This document shows positions 54,944 through 62,572 of a stretch of DNA of 64,000 nt, one piece after another. A program made the position numbers and the translations under genes. The stretch lies in assembly GCF_003340475.1 (NCBI RefSeq), contig NZ_QBKA01000002.1, positions 877,501 to 941,500 on the forward strand, written 5' to 3'. This stretch comes from Alteripontixanthobacter maritimus (lineage in GTDB: Bacteria > Pseudomonadota > Alphaproteobacteria > Sphingomonadales > Sphingomonadaceae). Each line of letters starts with the position of its first letter. Position 1 is the stretch's first letter. The notes beneath the pieces are model-generated. The model did not search any database, was not told the origin of the DNA, and worked only from the letters and a program-made list of their open reading frames with translations.

Positions 54944-55340
54944 TTGAAGTGTCCTTTGATGGAGTGGGTTGGGCGCATTCGCTTTGCGAACTGGGCTGTG
55001 GCCGTTCCGGCTGAACCGCCTGCGGCGTTTCATCGCTTCGCGCGGCCATCCCTTGCGCTGGCCTGGAAACATCGATCGCGAACACAGGCGTGGGCTTCTC
55101 ACCGAAGTGAGGATGCGTAATCATTTTCTGTTCGAAGCCGCGCCATTCACGCGTCAGCCGGGTTTGGCCTTCGACTCCGCCGCCTTTTGGGTAGCCGCGC
55201 GTCAGGACAATTGCGTCAAAGGTCTTACCTACGATCCGGCATCCCCAATGGATGTTCCGAACCCGGTATTCTTCGGTTTTGGAACCATCGCGTATTTGAT
55301 CGAAATATTCGCCCTTCATCGGCAGCGTCAGGGTGGCCAT
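54936..55340 (-). CDS. ASCH-domain protein
   Basis: The 134-residue product has the ASCH-type start MATLTLPMKGEYFDQIRDGSK with the EEYR segment in KTEEYRVRN, a motif that binds nucleic acids or modified nucleosides. It ends with a low-complexity, proline- and glutamine-rich tail (QPERPQPSSQSECAQPTPS). The ATG at 55338-55340 has GGGAGG upstream. In phages such proteins may protect or modify DNA or RNA; the function here is unknown. Confidence 0.7.
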   Translation of the reverse strand: MATLTLPMKGEYFDQIRDGSKTEEYRVRNIHWGCRIVGKTFDAIVLTRGYPKGGGVEGQTRLTREWRGFEQKMITHPHFGEKPTPVFAIDVSRPAQGMAARSDETPQAVQPERPQPSSQSECAQPTPSKDTSNE

Positions 55341-55449
55341 CACGAACCTCCCGCGATAGCGATGTGATGCTTGCACGAAAACGGCGCAGCCGGTTGAGCC
55401 GCGAAGCGGTCGCAGCGCGGGCCGTAAGGCATCGTCAAACTAATGTTTT

Positions 55450-56205
55450 TCACCACCCATCCCCTTGAGTAAGAGGAAGGGACCGGATGGCTTCCATAGA
55501 AGCGCGCCTTTGGCGACTAAGCGTCAGTGCAGTGCCGCTTTCATCATCAGAACAAGCCCACCGCTCTTTCGGGAGCTTACTACCAGCGACAGCCTCAACT
55601 GCCCGTTCACGCATATCTACCGCATCCGTAGTGGACAGGGCGGCGGCAGCTTGACCCAATGCGCGAATGTATCGAAGCCGCGCTTTGTCGTCAGCGACGT
55701 CCGCATTTGTGTCTAGGCTAAGTGTTCGCAATTCCTGCACAAGCGCAGCCCGCTCCACGTCATCATCGCTCACCGTGGACAGGGCGGTAGGTGGTGAGTT
55801 GAACACTTGCCCACCACTTTTGGCAGCAATGCTATTTGACTGCGGCTTGCGCGGGTCTGGTGCAGCAGGCTCCCCCGCATCGGGCTTGGCCTCTAAAGCG
55901 AGCATTGCGTCACGAATTTCGGGCGTGTCGTCACCCATTACAAGGCGATACTCGCGCAGGAAGGCGGCCAGTGTATTGTGCTCTTCGGGCTTGGTTGCGG
56001 ATTGGCTGATCTTTTCCGTCGCGATTGCCATGCCGCTGTGAACGCCTGAATGGGCTGAAAATGGGTGAGCCGCGACTTTGCTGTAGGCTGTCGCCAATGT
56101 GCGGCCATCGGACCCTACAAGGGTGTGACAGTAACAATAGCCATCCACCAACTGCGCTTCGTTATCCATCGGGACCTCTTCGGCATATCCTTGGTATTCG
56201 GTCAT
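55450..56205 (-). CDS. hypothetical phage protein
   Basis: The 251-residue product has a start supported by GGAG and by a four-base overlap with the DfrB-like gene. It has a cysteine-containing N-terminal region (VDGYCYCHTLV) and an acidic linker with a run of proline and alanine. A helical C-terminal half follows (DVERAALVQELRTLSLD; LRYIRALGQAAAAL). No family was recognised. It lies between the DfrB-like and ASCH genes. Confidence 0.6.
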   Translation of the reverse strand: MTEYQGYAEEVPMDNEAQLVDGYCYCHTLVGSDGRTLATAYSKVAAHPFSAHSGVHSGMAIATEKISQSATKPEEHNTLAAFLREYRLVMGDDTPEIRDAMLALEAKPDAGEPAAPDPRKPQSNSIAAKSGGQVFNSPPTALSTVSDDDVERAALVQELRTLSLDTNADVADDKARLRYIRALGQAAAALSTTDAVDMRERAVEAVAGSKLPKERWACSDDESGTALTLSRQRRASMEAIRSLPLTQGDGW

Positions 56206-56567
56206 GGGGTTTCTCCGGTAAGGGTGCGGGCCTCGTCCAGCAGGTCTTCGTAACTGTCGTTTGCTACGTCGCCGGTGATCTGGTCGAGTGATGCCGTTAG
56301 GCTGCGCACCATTGTTTCTAGCGCCTCAATGCGGGCGGCCAGTTGTTCCGGTGCCCCTTGGCCATCCCAATCGATAAGGGCGGAAGCGGGCCAAAGTTGA
56401 CATGATCCGCGCTCGAACAGGCTTTCCACATTGTAGCCTTCGGGTGTTGCGTCTGTGCTGTAGAAACCCACCACGACGCCTCGCCATTCCGAGTTGCGCT
56501 TTTTCTGCACGAGATCGCCCAAGGCCCACTTCCGCTCCACCAGCGCGCTATCGGTTGGGGAGGTCAT
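56202..56567 (-). CDS. DfrB (type II dihydrofolate reductase)-like protein with a coiled-coil tail
   Basis: Residues 14-67 resemble the SH3-like R67/DfrB dihydrofolate reductase: ALGDLVQKKRNSEWRGVVVG, then TDATPEGYNVESLFERGS. The active-site segment is CQLW (56-59) where DfrB has VQIY. The DfrB KK pair before the tryptophan strand and the TPEGYxVES stretch are retained. A helical tail (about 70-115) is absent from plasmid DfrB proteins. The ATG at 56567 has AAGGA upstream. It sits in a prophage early operon. It might be an active reductase or a related SH3 binding protein; I cannot tell which. Confidence 0.7.
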   Translation of the reverse strand: MTSPTDSALVERKWALGDLVQKKRNSEWRGVVVGFYSTDATPEGYNVESLFERGSCQLWPASALIDWDGQGAPEQLAARIEALETMVRSLTASLDQITGDVANDSYEDLLDEARTLTGETP

Positions 56568-56743
56568 GGGGTGTCCTTCCAAGAGTGGTCGCGGCGGTCT
56601 ATCCCATACTGAAACTCGCAACGCCCGGCGTGGTCTTTGGCGCGAACGCAAAAGTGATCAGCATCCGGTGAAGGCGCGCGCTTTAGGCAAAGCGTATCAG
56701 CGGGAACCGAGTAGTGGTCTGCCAACCAAATATGCCCGCTCAC
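56564..56743 (-). CDS. small phage protein (59 aa)
   Basis: The frame begins at GTG (56741-56743), overlapping the upstream gene's stop by four bases (GTGA), and ends in a four-base overlap (ATGA) with the DfrB-like gene. The product has three cysteines (TLCLKRAP, HFCVRAKD, GRCEFQYG) and several histidines, which suggests a small metal-binding or disulphide fold. Start/stop overlaps on both sides argue for a real gene. The function is unknown. Confidence 0.6.
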   Translation of the reverse strand: MSGHIWLADHYSVPADTLCLKRAPSPDADHFCVRAKDHAGRCEFQYGIDRRDHSWKDTP

Positions 56744-57591
56744 GTCCCCTGCTCCTGTTGGGATAGGAGGGTGTCGGACGGCGGTTCAATACCGGGGCGC
56801 ATGGCAGATGATCGGCCAGTGATTTGCGCGTGCCAATTTGCAAGTGCCGCCGCGCTGCTGATTGTGTGATGCGCAGCCTTATCCATGTCACCGGCCATTT
56901 GTGCGGTCGCTGCTTTTTGCGACAGGTAGCCAATCAGCCAAAACCAATCGAGTGGCCCTTTACCCGCGTCATGCTCGCTTCCCCACCGCCCGCGCTGGTG
57001 GGTTGCTTCAATGGGAACGCCAGCCATGAAGTCCTGTGTTTCCGGCGTGTTGATTATTTCCTCCCGCAGCGCATCTATCATGGGCTGGGATGGGGTGGTT
57101 TGGAGGGCGGAGACAATAGTTCTCCACTGTCCAAGCGTTAGCGTAGCATCTGCATAGTCCGTTGCTGGATAATCAGCGAACCGTGGGCCAATTTCAAATT
57201 TGAGCGCCCGCGCTGTCTCCACCAGTTCCGGGCTTGCTGTAGGGGTGGTGCGGATGGCATCCCGTTGTGAAAGTATGTTGCGGGTTACGTGCCCATAGCG
57301 CAATTGTGCTTGAACTATTTGGTATCCGCGCACCACACCCTGATTAAAGTCAGAGCCCGAACCCGCAGGCCAAGTAGCGGAAAGCCAATCTAGCATTTCG
57401 TGGGCAGTAAAGGTTTCCGATGGCGTCGGCGGAACATCAGCCAAGTCAGCCAATGATTCCTCCGCACTTATTACGTCACCTCCTTTGGCACGAGCCTTGT
57501 TCATCCGGTTGGTTAAACCGTCAGTGTAACCCATATCGTAGACATCCCGGTTTTCAGGTGTCACTTCTACTTGTGTTTCGGTATCTGTCAT
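56740..57591 (-). CDS. hypothetical phage protein (283 aa)
   Basis: The product begins MTDTETQVEVTPENRDVYDM with AGGAAG upstream. The N-terminal part has GYTDGLTNRMNKARA, and the middle and end are helical, including LDWFWLIGYLSQKAATAQMA and AHHTISSAAALANWHAQI. The latter region resembles a dATP/dGTP-type phage domain (DUF5664-like) in which WLIGYLxxKA and HHTxAxAAxLxNWH recur, but that match is from memory. A role in nucleotide metabolism is a possibility only. Confidence 0.6.
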   Translation of the reverse strand: MTDTETQVEVTPENRDVYDMGYTDGLTNRMNKARAKGGDVISAEESLADLADVPPTPSETFTAHEMLDWLSATWPAGSGSDFNQGVVRGYQIVQAQLRYGHVTRNILSQRDAIRTTPTASPELVETARALKFEIGPRFADYPATDYADATLTLGQWRTIVSALQTTPSQPMIDALREEIINTPETQDFMAGVPIEATHQRGRWGSEHDAGKGPLDWFWLIGYLSQKAATAQMAGDMDKAAHHTISSAAALANWHAQITGRSSAMRPGIEPPSDTLLSQQEQGT

Positions 57592-57709
57592 GGTTTCTTC
57601 CTGAATAAGCGTGCCAACAATCCGGGGGAGTGCATGGGCTGGACCTTGCCGAATACCTGGTATCGGTGGGCTGATTGCATTGGGGGTTTGGGGCGGTGAA
57701 GCGCAGGGG

Positions 57710-57868
57710 TCATGGCGATACCCAGTCCGTCGCAACCATGACTGCAGCAAATGCTGCAGCAAGAGCCATCCCAGTTTTTATCAGTTGGTTGGCGCCGCCA
57801 CCGTTGTTCCAATAAACTGCGCTTACGGCCAAGCAGACCAACGCCACGATGTGAAAAATCCAGTCCAT
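57710..57868 (-). CDS. small two-helix membrane protein (52 aa), holin-like in size
   Basis: An ATG at 57866-57868 has GGAG six bases upstream. The product has two hydrophobic segments, WIFHIVALVCLAVSAVYW and GMALAAAFAAVMVATDWV, separated by a short polar loop (NNGGGANQLIK). Size and two helices recall small phage membrane proteins such as holins or exclusion factors, but no lysis enzyme is nearby. A longer start seven codons upstream is possible. The function is unknown. Confidence 0.55.
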   Translation of the reverse strand: MDWIFHIVALVCLAVSAVYWNNGGGANQLIKTGMALAAAFAAVMVATDWVSP

Positions 57869-57914
57869 CATCATCTCCATTCCAGCCATCAGGCCGCTTC
57901 ATTCTGTAGGGTGG

Positions 57915-58244
57915 TTAGCGAAGGTTCATTTGGGCGCGTTCGGTTGCCCGTTCGGTTCGCCAAGCTTCAAACTTCATGCGTTTAGCTTCGGCGCGGGCGC
58001 GATAGGTTTCCGCTTCCATCGCGGCTGCCTCCCAGTCGTTCACCGCCAATTCGTAAACAGGATCGGCCTCGGCCATCTGTTCGCTTGCCCCGGCTGCGTT
58101 TCCATCCGCCTTGTATTTGACGAACAGGGTGGCCCGGACACGCTTGCGGCGGTAATCCATGCTTTCGGCCCGTATCTTTGCCTGAGCAGCCGATACGAAT
58201 AGTTCTTCAGCGTCGTTTATGGCGCGGTCGGTGTCGTCGTTCAC
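57915..58244 (-). CDS. hypothetical phage protein, helical
   Basis: The 109-residue product is mostly helical and charged (AEELFVSAAQAKIRAESMD; EAETYRARAEAKRMKFEAW). It starts four bases inside the upstream HNH gene's stop. No domain was recognised. Confidence 0.55.
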   Translation of the reverse strand: MNDDTDRAINDAEELFVSAAQAKIRAESMDYRRKRVRATLFVKYKADGNAAGASEQMAEADPVYELAVNDWEAAAMEAETYRARAEAKRMKFEAWRTERATERAQMNLR

Positions 58245-58567
58245 AACAACCCCCCTTGCTGACCCATAAAGCGATATTCAGCGGCGCCTTCAGGGAAGTC
58301 GAGTTGTCCGGCATAGGCATCCTCGCTACCCGCAAGATGAAGCGCCATGTGACAAGCTGACCGCATTGGAACGACGAACTCATGGTCCCGCCGCCAGCGT
58401 TGTTCACGATGCCTTTGCAGTGGGTGATGGACGCATTCCGCAGGCCCACCACATTCACAAAAACAGGAAAAGTTATCGATCAGCCACAGATGAAATTCAC
58501 GCTCTCGCTTAGTAGGTATCGGGTTGTATTTATCCCGCATCCGCTTGTGATCGACCTGATAGCCCAT
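58241..58567 (-). CDS. HNH-type phage nuclease (DUF968/Ref-like)
   Basis: The 108-residue product has a metal-binding pattern CECGGPAECVHHP followed by DHEFVVPMRSACHMALH, like phage HNH nucleases of the DUF968/Ref kind. The cysteines and histidines could coordinate one zinc. Its position between SSB and a small helical gene fits a recombination or repair module. Its ATG overlaps the stop of ssb. Confidence 0.65.
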   Translation of the reverse strand: MGYQVDHKRMRDKYNPIPTKREREFHLWLIDNFSCFCECGGPAECVHHPLQRHREQRWRRDHEFVVPMRSACHMALHLAGSEDAYAGQLDFPEGAAEYRFMGQQGGLL

Positions 58568-59016
58568 CAGAAAGGAATCCCGTCCGCGTCATTATCGGTA
58601 GGCCATCCGCCGCCATCGCCAGCGGGTGCGCCACCCTGCGATCCGCCGGGATTGCCGCCGCCTTCGTTCCGGCCGTCCAGCATCGTCAGGGTGCCGTTAA
58701 AGCCTCGCAGAACAACTTCAGTCGAGTAGCGGTCAGCGCCGGATTGATCCTGCCATTTGCGGGTGGAAAGCTGGCCTTCGATGAAGACCTTACTGCCCTT
58801 GCGGAGATAGTTCTCGCAGACGCGCACTAGGCCTTCGGAGAATACTGCGATGGTGTGCCATTCGGTCTTTTCCTGCTGCTGGCCTTCTTTGTCCTTCCAG
58901 CGTTCGGAAGTGGCAATCCGCAGGTTGCACACCTTGCCGCCGTTCTGGAAACTGCGAACCTCAGGGTCCGCGCCCAAATTGCCGATCAGCATTACTTTAT
59001 TGAGTGAGCCTGCCAT
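58567..59016 (-). CDS. ssb: single-stranded DNA-binding protein
   Basis: The 149-residue protein has an OB fold with [19 protein letters not shown] and [18 protein letters not shown], a glycine-rich linker and the acidic tip NDADGIPF that binds partner proteins. It protects single strands during phage replication and recombination. It lies two bases downstream of the Rad52-type gene on the same strand. Confidence 0.95.
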   Translation of the reverse strand: MAGSLNKVMLIGNLGADPEVRSFQNGGKVCNLRIATSERWKDKEGQQQEKTEWHTIAVFSEGLVRVCENYLRKGSKVFIEGQLSTRKWQDQSGADRYSTEVVLRGFNGTLTMLDGRNEGGGNPGGSQGGAPAGDGGGWPTDNDADGIPF

Positions 59017-59018
59017 GT

Positions 59019-59642
59019 TTATGCTGCTTTCTGTTCGAGTGATTTAGCTTGTTCGGAGACCCAGCCCTTCGCGCCTTCAAACTTGGCGGCGGGAAGCTGG
59101 CTAAGGTCGGTAATCTTGGACACGTCCAACAGGCGTGCGACCGGGAAGTTTGCGGCATCAAGAAACGCCATCAACTCTTCACGCTGGGCGTCGGTTATTG
59201 TCGGCGGGGGCGGGGTGTGAACGTTGACGCGGCTCTTGTCGTAAAGGGCAAGCCCAAACACGTTGCCGAACGTGCGGGCAGCGCGCTTCAAAGCATCGGT
59301 AGCGGCCTCTTTTGTGGCCCCTTCGATTGCGTCACCGATCTGCTTTGCAAAGCCGCTGCCGAAGCCAACATCCTGCCGGACAATATCACCGACGGTCAGG
59401 GTGCAGACGCAGGTGTAAGCCGCCTGCCATTGCTTCCCGTTCTTGCTGTCAGCCTGTTCCAGGGCGTCACGGGTGAGGTCGATGGTGTAGGACCAGCCAC
59501 CGAACCCGAACACGCGGTTCAGTTCGTTCATGACGTGCCAGCCCTCAAGATAATCACCCTTGGGTCCGAAATTGCCGGACGGCTTCTTGACGTGCGCCGG
59601 ATCTAGTGGCGCTTCCAGCATCTTGGTTTGTTCAGGCGTCAT
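59019..59642 (-). CDS. Rad52/Rad22-type single-strand annealing protein
   Basis: The 207-residue protein has the Rad52 domain: [54 protein letters not shown] and [13 protein letters not shown]. It anneals complementary strands during phage recombination. The C-terminal part is a short helical extension (about 155-207). The ATG at 59640-59642 has AAAGGAG upstream. It overlaps the upstream coiled-coil gene by four bases and is followed by ssb, a classic recombination pair. Confidence 0.92.
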   Translation of the reverse strand: MTPEQTKMLEAPLDPAHVKKPSGNFGPKGDYLEGWHVMNELNRVFGFGGWSYTIDLTRDALEQADSKNGKQWQAAYTCVCTLTVGDIVRQDVGFGSGFAKQIGDAIEGATKEAATDALKRAARTFGNVFGLALYDKSRVNVHTPPPPTITDAQREELMAFLDAANFPVARLLDVSKITDLSQLPAAKFEGAKGWVSEQAKSLEQKAA

Positions 59643-60337
59643 GCCGCGCTCCTTTGTGTTTCGATTTCGACGCCGGGCAATTTGCTGGGCAGGGCGCGAG
59701 TCGCGTAGCCTTCCAGCCATTCGGTCAAGGCGTTCGGGTCGGTTTTCATGACGTGTTCCAAAAGCGCCTTACGATCAGTGACGATTGCCACCTGCCTTGA
59801 TCGCAGCGACAAGGACCGGCCTTCGCCAGCGACAAGCGGCTTTACCTTCTCAGCGCGCTTCGCATCTTTGGCGGCGCGGTCGGCTTCGTCCTGCAGGGCG
59901 TTGGCCTGTTCCAGTGCCTCAAGGTTGCCTTCGGATGCACGGCGGGCCTCTATTGCCGCCTGTTGCTGCCTGTCGGCTTCCTCGCGGGCTTTACGGGCTT
60001 CCTCGGCCTGTATAGCTTCCAGCTTTTGCAGCCATGCCGTAAGCGGGGCGCGGCCAGCGGTGATTACATCGTCCGCCTTCTTATCGATCGGCTTCCATTC
60101 CGCATCCACGGCCTTGCCAGCCTTCAGGTGCGGTTCCTTTTCGGCTTTGCGCACCTTGTCTGCATCCGCTTTGATCTTGCGAGCGGTGGATAGGAACAAG
60201 CCAACAGCATCAGCCTGCGCCTGCGTTTCAATAGGCTTGCCATCGAGATAGTTGGCGGCTTCGTCCCGAACATCGTCCAGCGCATTGCTGAAATAGACGA
60301 TGGGGGGCGGGTTGTTATGTCCAATTGGCGCGGTCAT
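59639..60337 (-). CDS. hypothetical phage protein with long coiled coil
   Basis: The 232-residue product starts MTAPIGHNNPPP, a common start of phage recombination-region proteins. The centre is a long coiled coil (about 95-165, EAIQAEEARKAREEADRQQQ) followed by a short globular end (RSRQVAIVTDRKALLEHVMK). It precedes the Rad52-type gene, so a role in recombination or nuclease control is plausible. No named family was recognised. Confidence 0.6.
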   Translation of the reverse strand: MTAPIGHNNPPPIVYFSNALDDVRDEAANYLDGKPIETQAQADAVGLFLSTARKIKADADKVRKAEKEPHLKAGKAVDAEWKPIDKKADDVITAGRAPLTAWLQKLEAIQAEEARKAREEADRQQQAAIEARRASEGNLEALEQANALQDEADRAAKDAKRAEKVKPLVAGEGRSLSLRSRQVAIVTDRKALLEHVMKTDPNALTEWLEGYATRALPSKLPGVEIETQRSAA

Positions 60338-60576
60338 GCTATCAACCCCTTCGCCTGTGTGATGAAAGCGTGCAGGTGGTCGGACTTAAGCCCGCGATGG
60401 TCGCGCCGGTCAGCCTCTATCCTGAGGTGAAAAATTGCATCGGCAAGCGCCATCGCCCGCAACCGAGATAGCGTTGCCTCAGGCATAGCGTGCACAATCG
60501 GCGTAGCGTGCACAATCGGCGTAGCGTGCACAATCGGCGTGGCACCGGCAGTGTCGATCTTTACGGGAGCGTTCAT
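60334..60576 (-). CDS. small phage protein with a threefold peptide repeat
   Basis: The 80-residue product contains three perfect copies of ATPIVH in a row near the N-terminus, encoded by an 18-base tandem repeat. The remainder is a short helical region (EATLSRLRAMALADAIFHL). It overlaps neighbouring genes by four bases on both sides. The function is unknown; the repeat number may vary between relatives. Confidence 0.6.
   Translation of the reverse strand: MNAPVKIDTAGATPIVHATPIVHATPIVHAMPEATLSRLRAMALADAIFHLRIEADRRDHRGLKSDHLHAFITQAKGLIA
60486..60539. repeat. 18-base tandem repeat, three perfect copies
   Basis: The unit TAGCGTGCACAATCGGCG occurs three times head to tail at 60486-60503, 60504-60521 and 60522-60539. 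Its length is a multiple of three and it lies inside the gene at 60334-60576, so gain or loss keeps the frame. Confidence 0.95.
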
Positions 60577-60839
60577 ATAGCACCTGCCATTTGTGAGGCC
60601 GTTTTCCGGTCCAGACCCAAGCCTTCCAGCTTGTCGGTCAGACGTTCTACGGCGGTGAGATATTGGGTTTCGGCAGAGACGGATTGCGCCTCGTTGCCAT
60701 TGTCGAATGCAGCCTGCATAAGCACATCGGTGACGCGCACGCGGTCAACAGCCAGCGCGATAGGCGAAGCGAACGGGACGACATTGCGCTCAGCCGCTAC
60801 AGACGCATCACATGCTGTTATGGTGCGGAGGCGGGTCAT
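60573..60839 (-). CDS. hypothetical phage protein
   Basis: The 88-residue product is mixed alpha/beta with helical C-terminus (QYLTAVERLTDKLEGLGLD, KTASQMAGAI). It overlaps neighbours by four bases on both sides. No domain was recognised. Confidence 0.55.
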   Translation of the reverse strand: MTRLRTITACDASVAAERNVVPFASPIALAVDRVRVTDVLMQAAFDNGNEAQSVSAETQYLTAVERLTDKLEGLGLDRKTASQMAGAI

Positions 60840-61213
60840 GTGACTTGCTCCCCACGGGCTGCGGAGAGGGTGGTTTCAATCTTATCAGCAGCCTCTTTTG
60901 CTGACTTGCTGGAAGCCGCGCAGTCACTACATTCAAAAATGTATATCAGCGTCTCAAATACATCGCCCAACGCCTCTACAAGTAGAGGATGGGTGTTGGC
61001 GGTGTGGACGATGTAGGCGGCGTTTGCAGTGATTGCTTCTTTATGCTTTTCAGCCAAGTCCTCATGTGCGTTACACACTAGATCGGTGCGAACGCTCATG
61101 TCGCAAATTATCCATCCATTGCCGCATTCGGTGTCAGCAGTGACGGAGCCATAAAAGTAGTTATCCTCATACTCCCAAGGCAGCGGCGTTCCCGGTTCTA
61201 TACGGTCAGTCAT
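60836..61213 (-). CDS. hypothetical phage protein
   Basis: The 125-residue product has an N-terminal PGTPLPWEYEDNYFYGSV and then AAYIVHTANTHPLLVEALGD, a style shared with small phage proteins of the HTPGPW group. It contains a C-x-x-C (FECSDCAA). It overlaps its neighbours by four bases on both sides. The function is unknown. Confidence 0.6.
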   Translation of the reverse strand: MTDRIEPGTPLPWEYEDNYFYGSVTADTECGNGWIICDMSVRTDLVCNAHEDLAEKHKEAITANAAYIVHTANTHPLLVEALGDVFETLIYIFECSDCAASSKSAKEAADKIETTLSAARGEQVT

Positions 61214-61515
61214 GATGCACCGCCTTTAGCTTTGGCGATTGCAGCGCGGACGCGGAGCAAGGTAGCTGGCGTCGTTCCGCTTGGACTGCGACCATCAAGA
61301 TACTCAAGCTGGCGCTTGCACTCTTCCAGCGCTTCCAGCATATCGGGTGCGGCTGCTATAAGGCAGGCGTCCGCATTGCTTGCCGGTAGCGAAATGAAGG
61401 GCAGTTCACCTTTCTGAGGTCCGCTCGCAATAGGCACGGTACCAATGACCTGCGCCTCTTTTCCCGACCATCGCTTTATCCGCCACGGCCCCGGCGTATG
61501 GCTTACTCTACTCAT
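61210..61515 (-). CDS. hypothetical phage protein (HTPGPW family)
   Basis: The 101-residue product has the phage family hallmarks SHTPGPWRIKRWSGKEAQV and ADACLIAAAPDMLEALEEC. The same N-terminal style is seen in the next gene. Such proteins are common in early regions of temperate phages and are uncharacterised. Confidence 0.7.
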   Translation of the reverse strand: MSRVSHTPGPWRIKRWSGKEAQVIGTVPIASGPQKGELPFISLPASNADACLIAAAPDMLEALEECKRQLEYLDGRSPSGTTPATLLRVRAAIAKAKGGAS

Positions 61516-61826
61516 GCCGCCACCTGCGGAGCAACAAGACGTTCAGCACCGGGAACAGCAAAGCCTTCCCCATCCAGCGGAAAGCCATCGGGACCGACGC
61601 ACAATTCATTGCACATTTCGTCGATGAAGCTGGGGACGTCATTCATGCAGGCCTGAACAGCTTCGGCAGCTTCCAGTGCAGCAATGTTGACTTTCGGGGT
61701 GTAGCGTCCGCCATCGCGTTCAAGGGCGCAAGCGAACCGGCTCATAGCCAGTGATGCAGTGTTAGCCTTGGCGATCTCGGCGCGCTGCCGATCGCTGATA
61801 CGGGCGTTGAATGATGTGGTGGTCAT
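61512..61826 (-). CDS. hypothetical phage protein
   Basis: The 104-residue product begins MTTTSFNARISDRQRAEIAK. It is helical and lacks a recognisable domain. The ATG at 61824-61826 overlaps the upstream gene's stop by four bases; a longer frame to 61859 would be inside that gene and is less likely. Confidence 0.55.
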   Translation of the reverse strand: MTTTSFNARISDRQRAEIAKANTASLAMSRFACALERDGGRYTPKVNIAALEAAEAVQACMNDVPSFIDEMCNELCVGPDGFPLDGEGFAVPGAERLVAPQVAA

Positions 61827-62179
61827 GCGGATTTCTCCGCGACAATAGGCTCGCACCAATGATGCAAAGCGAGGGCTACAGTCCCTTTTTTTGCCTCGTG
61901 AGAAGGCTCGAAAGAGACCATTAACGCCTTTAGTGTGGCGTGACCTTTGCGAGCAATTTCAGGGCGAAAGCGAAGGCTGTGCTCTGCTAAGGTTCCGCCG
62001 ACATAAAACAGCCTAGAAAATATCTCTGCTTTGTCGGGCAGACGCCTGGCAACGGCGCTACCCTCAGACTTACTCAAGTAGACACTTCTGTCCGCGCCAA
62101 AGGCCGCAGTCAGACCATCTACTTCGAAAAACGGGTAGTCAGGAATTTCGCGATCATCGGGCTTAACTTCGATAGCCAT
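61823..62179 (-). CDS. hypothetical phage protein, first of the leftward early operon
   Basis: The 118-residue product is mixed alpha/beta, with RSVYLSKSEGSAVARRLPD and FRPEIARKGHATLKALMVS. It starts just downstream of operators at 62222-62263, so it is probably the first gene under the left early promoter. No domain was recognised. Confidence 0.55.
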   Translation of the reverse strand: MAIEVKPDDREIPDYPFFEVDGLTAAFGADRSVYLSKSEGSAVARRLPDKAEIFSRLFYVGGTLAEHSLRFRPEIARKGHATLKALMVSFEPSHEAKKGTVALALHHWCEPIVAEKSA

Positions 62180-62221
62180 TTTCGTTCCTCAGTTGAAGGC
62201 AATGCCTTGTCTCTGGGAACG

Positions 62222-62240
62222 GTTATGCATTATGCGTTAC
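62222..62240. promoter_or_regulatory. phage repressor operator (left)
   Basis: GTTATGCATTATGCGTTAC is the exact reverse complement of the 19-base site at 62946-62964. It lies upstream of the leftward early genes. The half-sites resemble AACGCAT, consistent with a dimeric repressor. Confidence 0.75.
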
Positions 62241-62248
62241 GAGTAGTC

Positions 62249-62263
62249 AACGCATTTTGCGTT
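62249..62263. promoter_or_regulatory. second operator of the left region
   Basis: AACGCA-TTT-TGCGTT is a perfect six-base-arm palindrome beside the left operator. Its arms match the AACGCA half-site of the 19-base operators, suggesting a second repressor-dimer site. Confidence 0.7.
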
Positions 62264-62284
62264 ATTTAATGCGCTTTTTCAAAA

Positions 62285-62572
62285 TTACCCGGTGATGTCT
62301 GGGGCGGAAGGCGCTTTGAGTCGATTAAGCTGGACACGCCATACTGCGATCCCAGCAACAAGCACGGGCGCTATTGAGAGAGGCCCTAGAAATTCATCGC
62401 CGTATTCCCCGAAGATCGTCAAGGCCGCCACCGCCAAAGTCGCACAAAACGACGTTTTGGCTATCTTTGACGCTGGTGCATCCTCTTTAAACGCGAAGCG
62501 CCCAATCGGAATAGTTAGTAGCGCGATCAGTAGAAAGCTGCCGACAAAACGGCCTAACAGATACCAAGTCAA
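62285..62572 (-). CDS. small membrane protein co-expressed with the repressor
   Basis: The 95-residue product has three hydrophobic segments (YLLGRFVGSFLLIALLTIPI; KTSFCATLAVAALTIFG; LSIAPVLVAGIAVW). It overlaps the repressor stop by four bases (ATGA), so both are made from the repressor transcript in the lysogen. Membrane proteins in this position sometimes block superinfection; that is an inference here. Confidence 0.65.
   Translation of the reverse strand: MTWYLLGRFVGSFLLIALLTIPIGRFAFKEDAPASKIAKTSFCATLAVAALTIFGEYGDEFLGPLSIAPVLVAGIAVWRVQLNRLKAPSAPDITG

Noticed and set aside
60486-60539. CRISPR-like array
   Set aside because: The three copies are contiguous without spacers and lie in frame in a gene; it is a coding tandem repeat.
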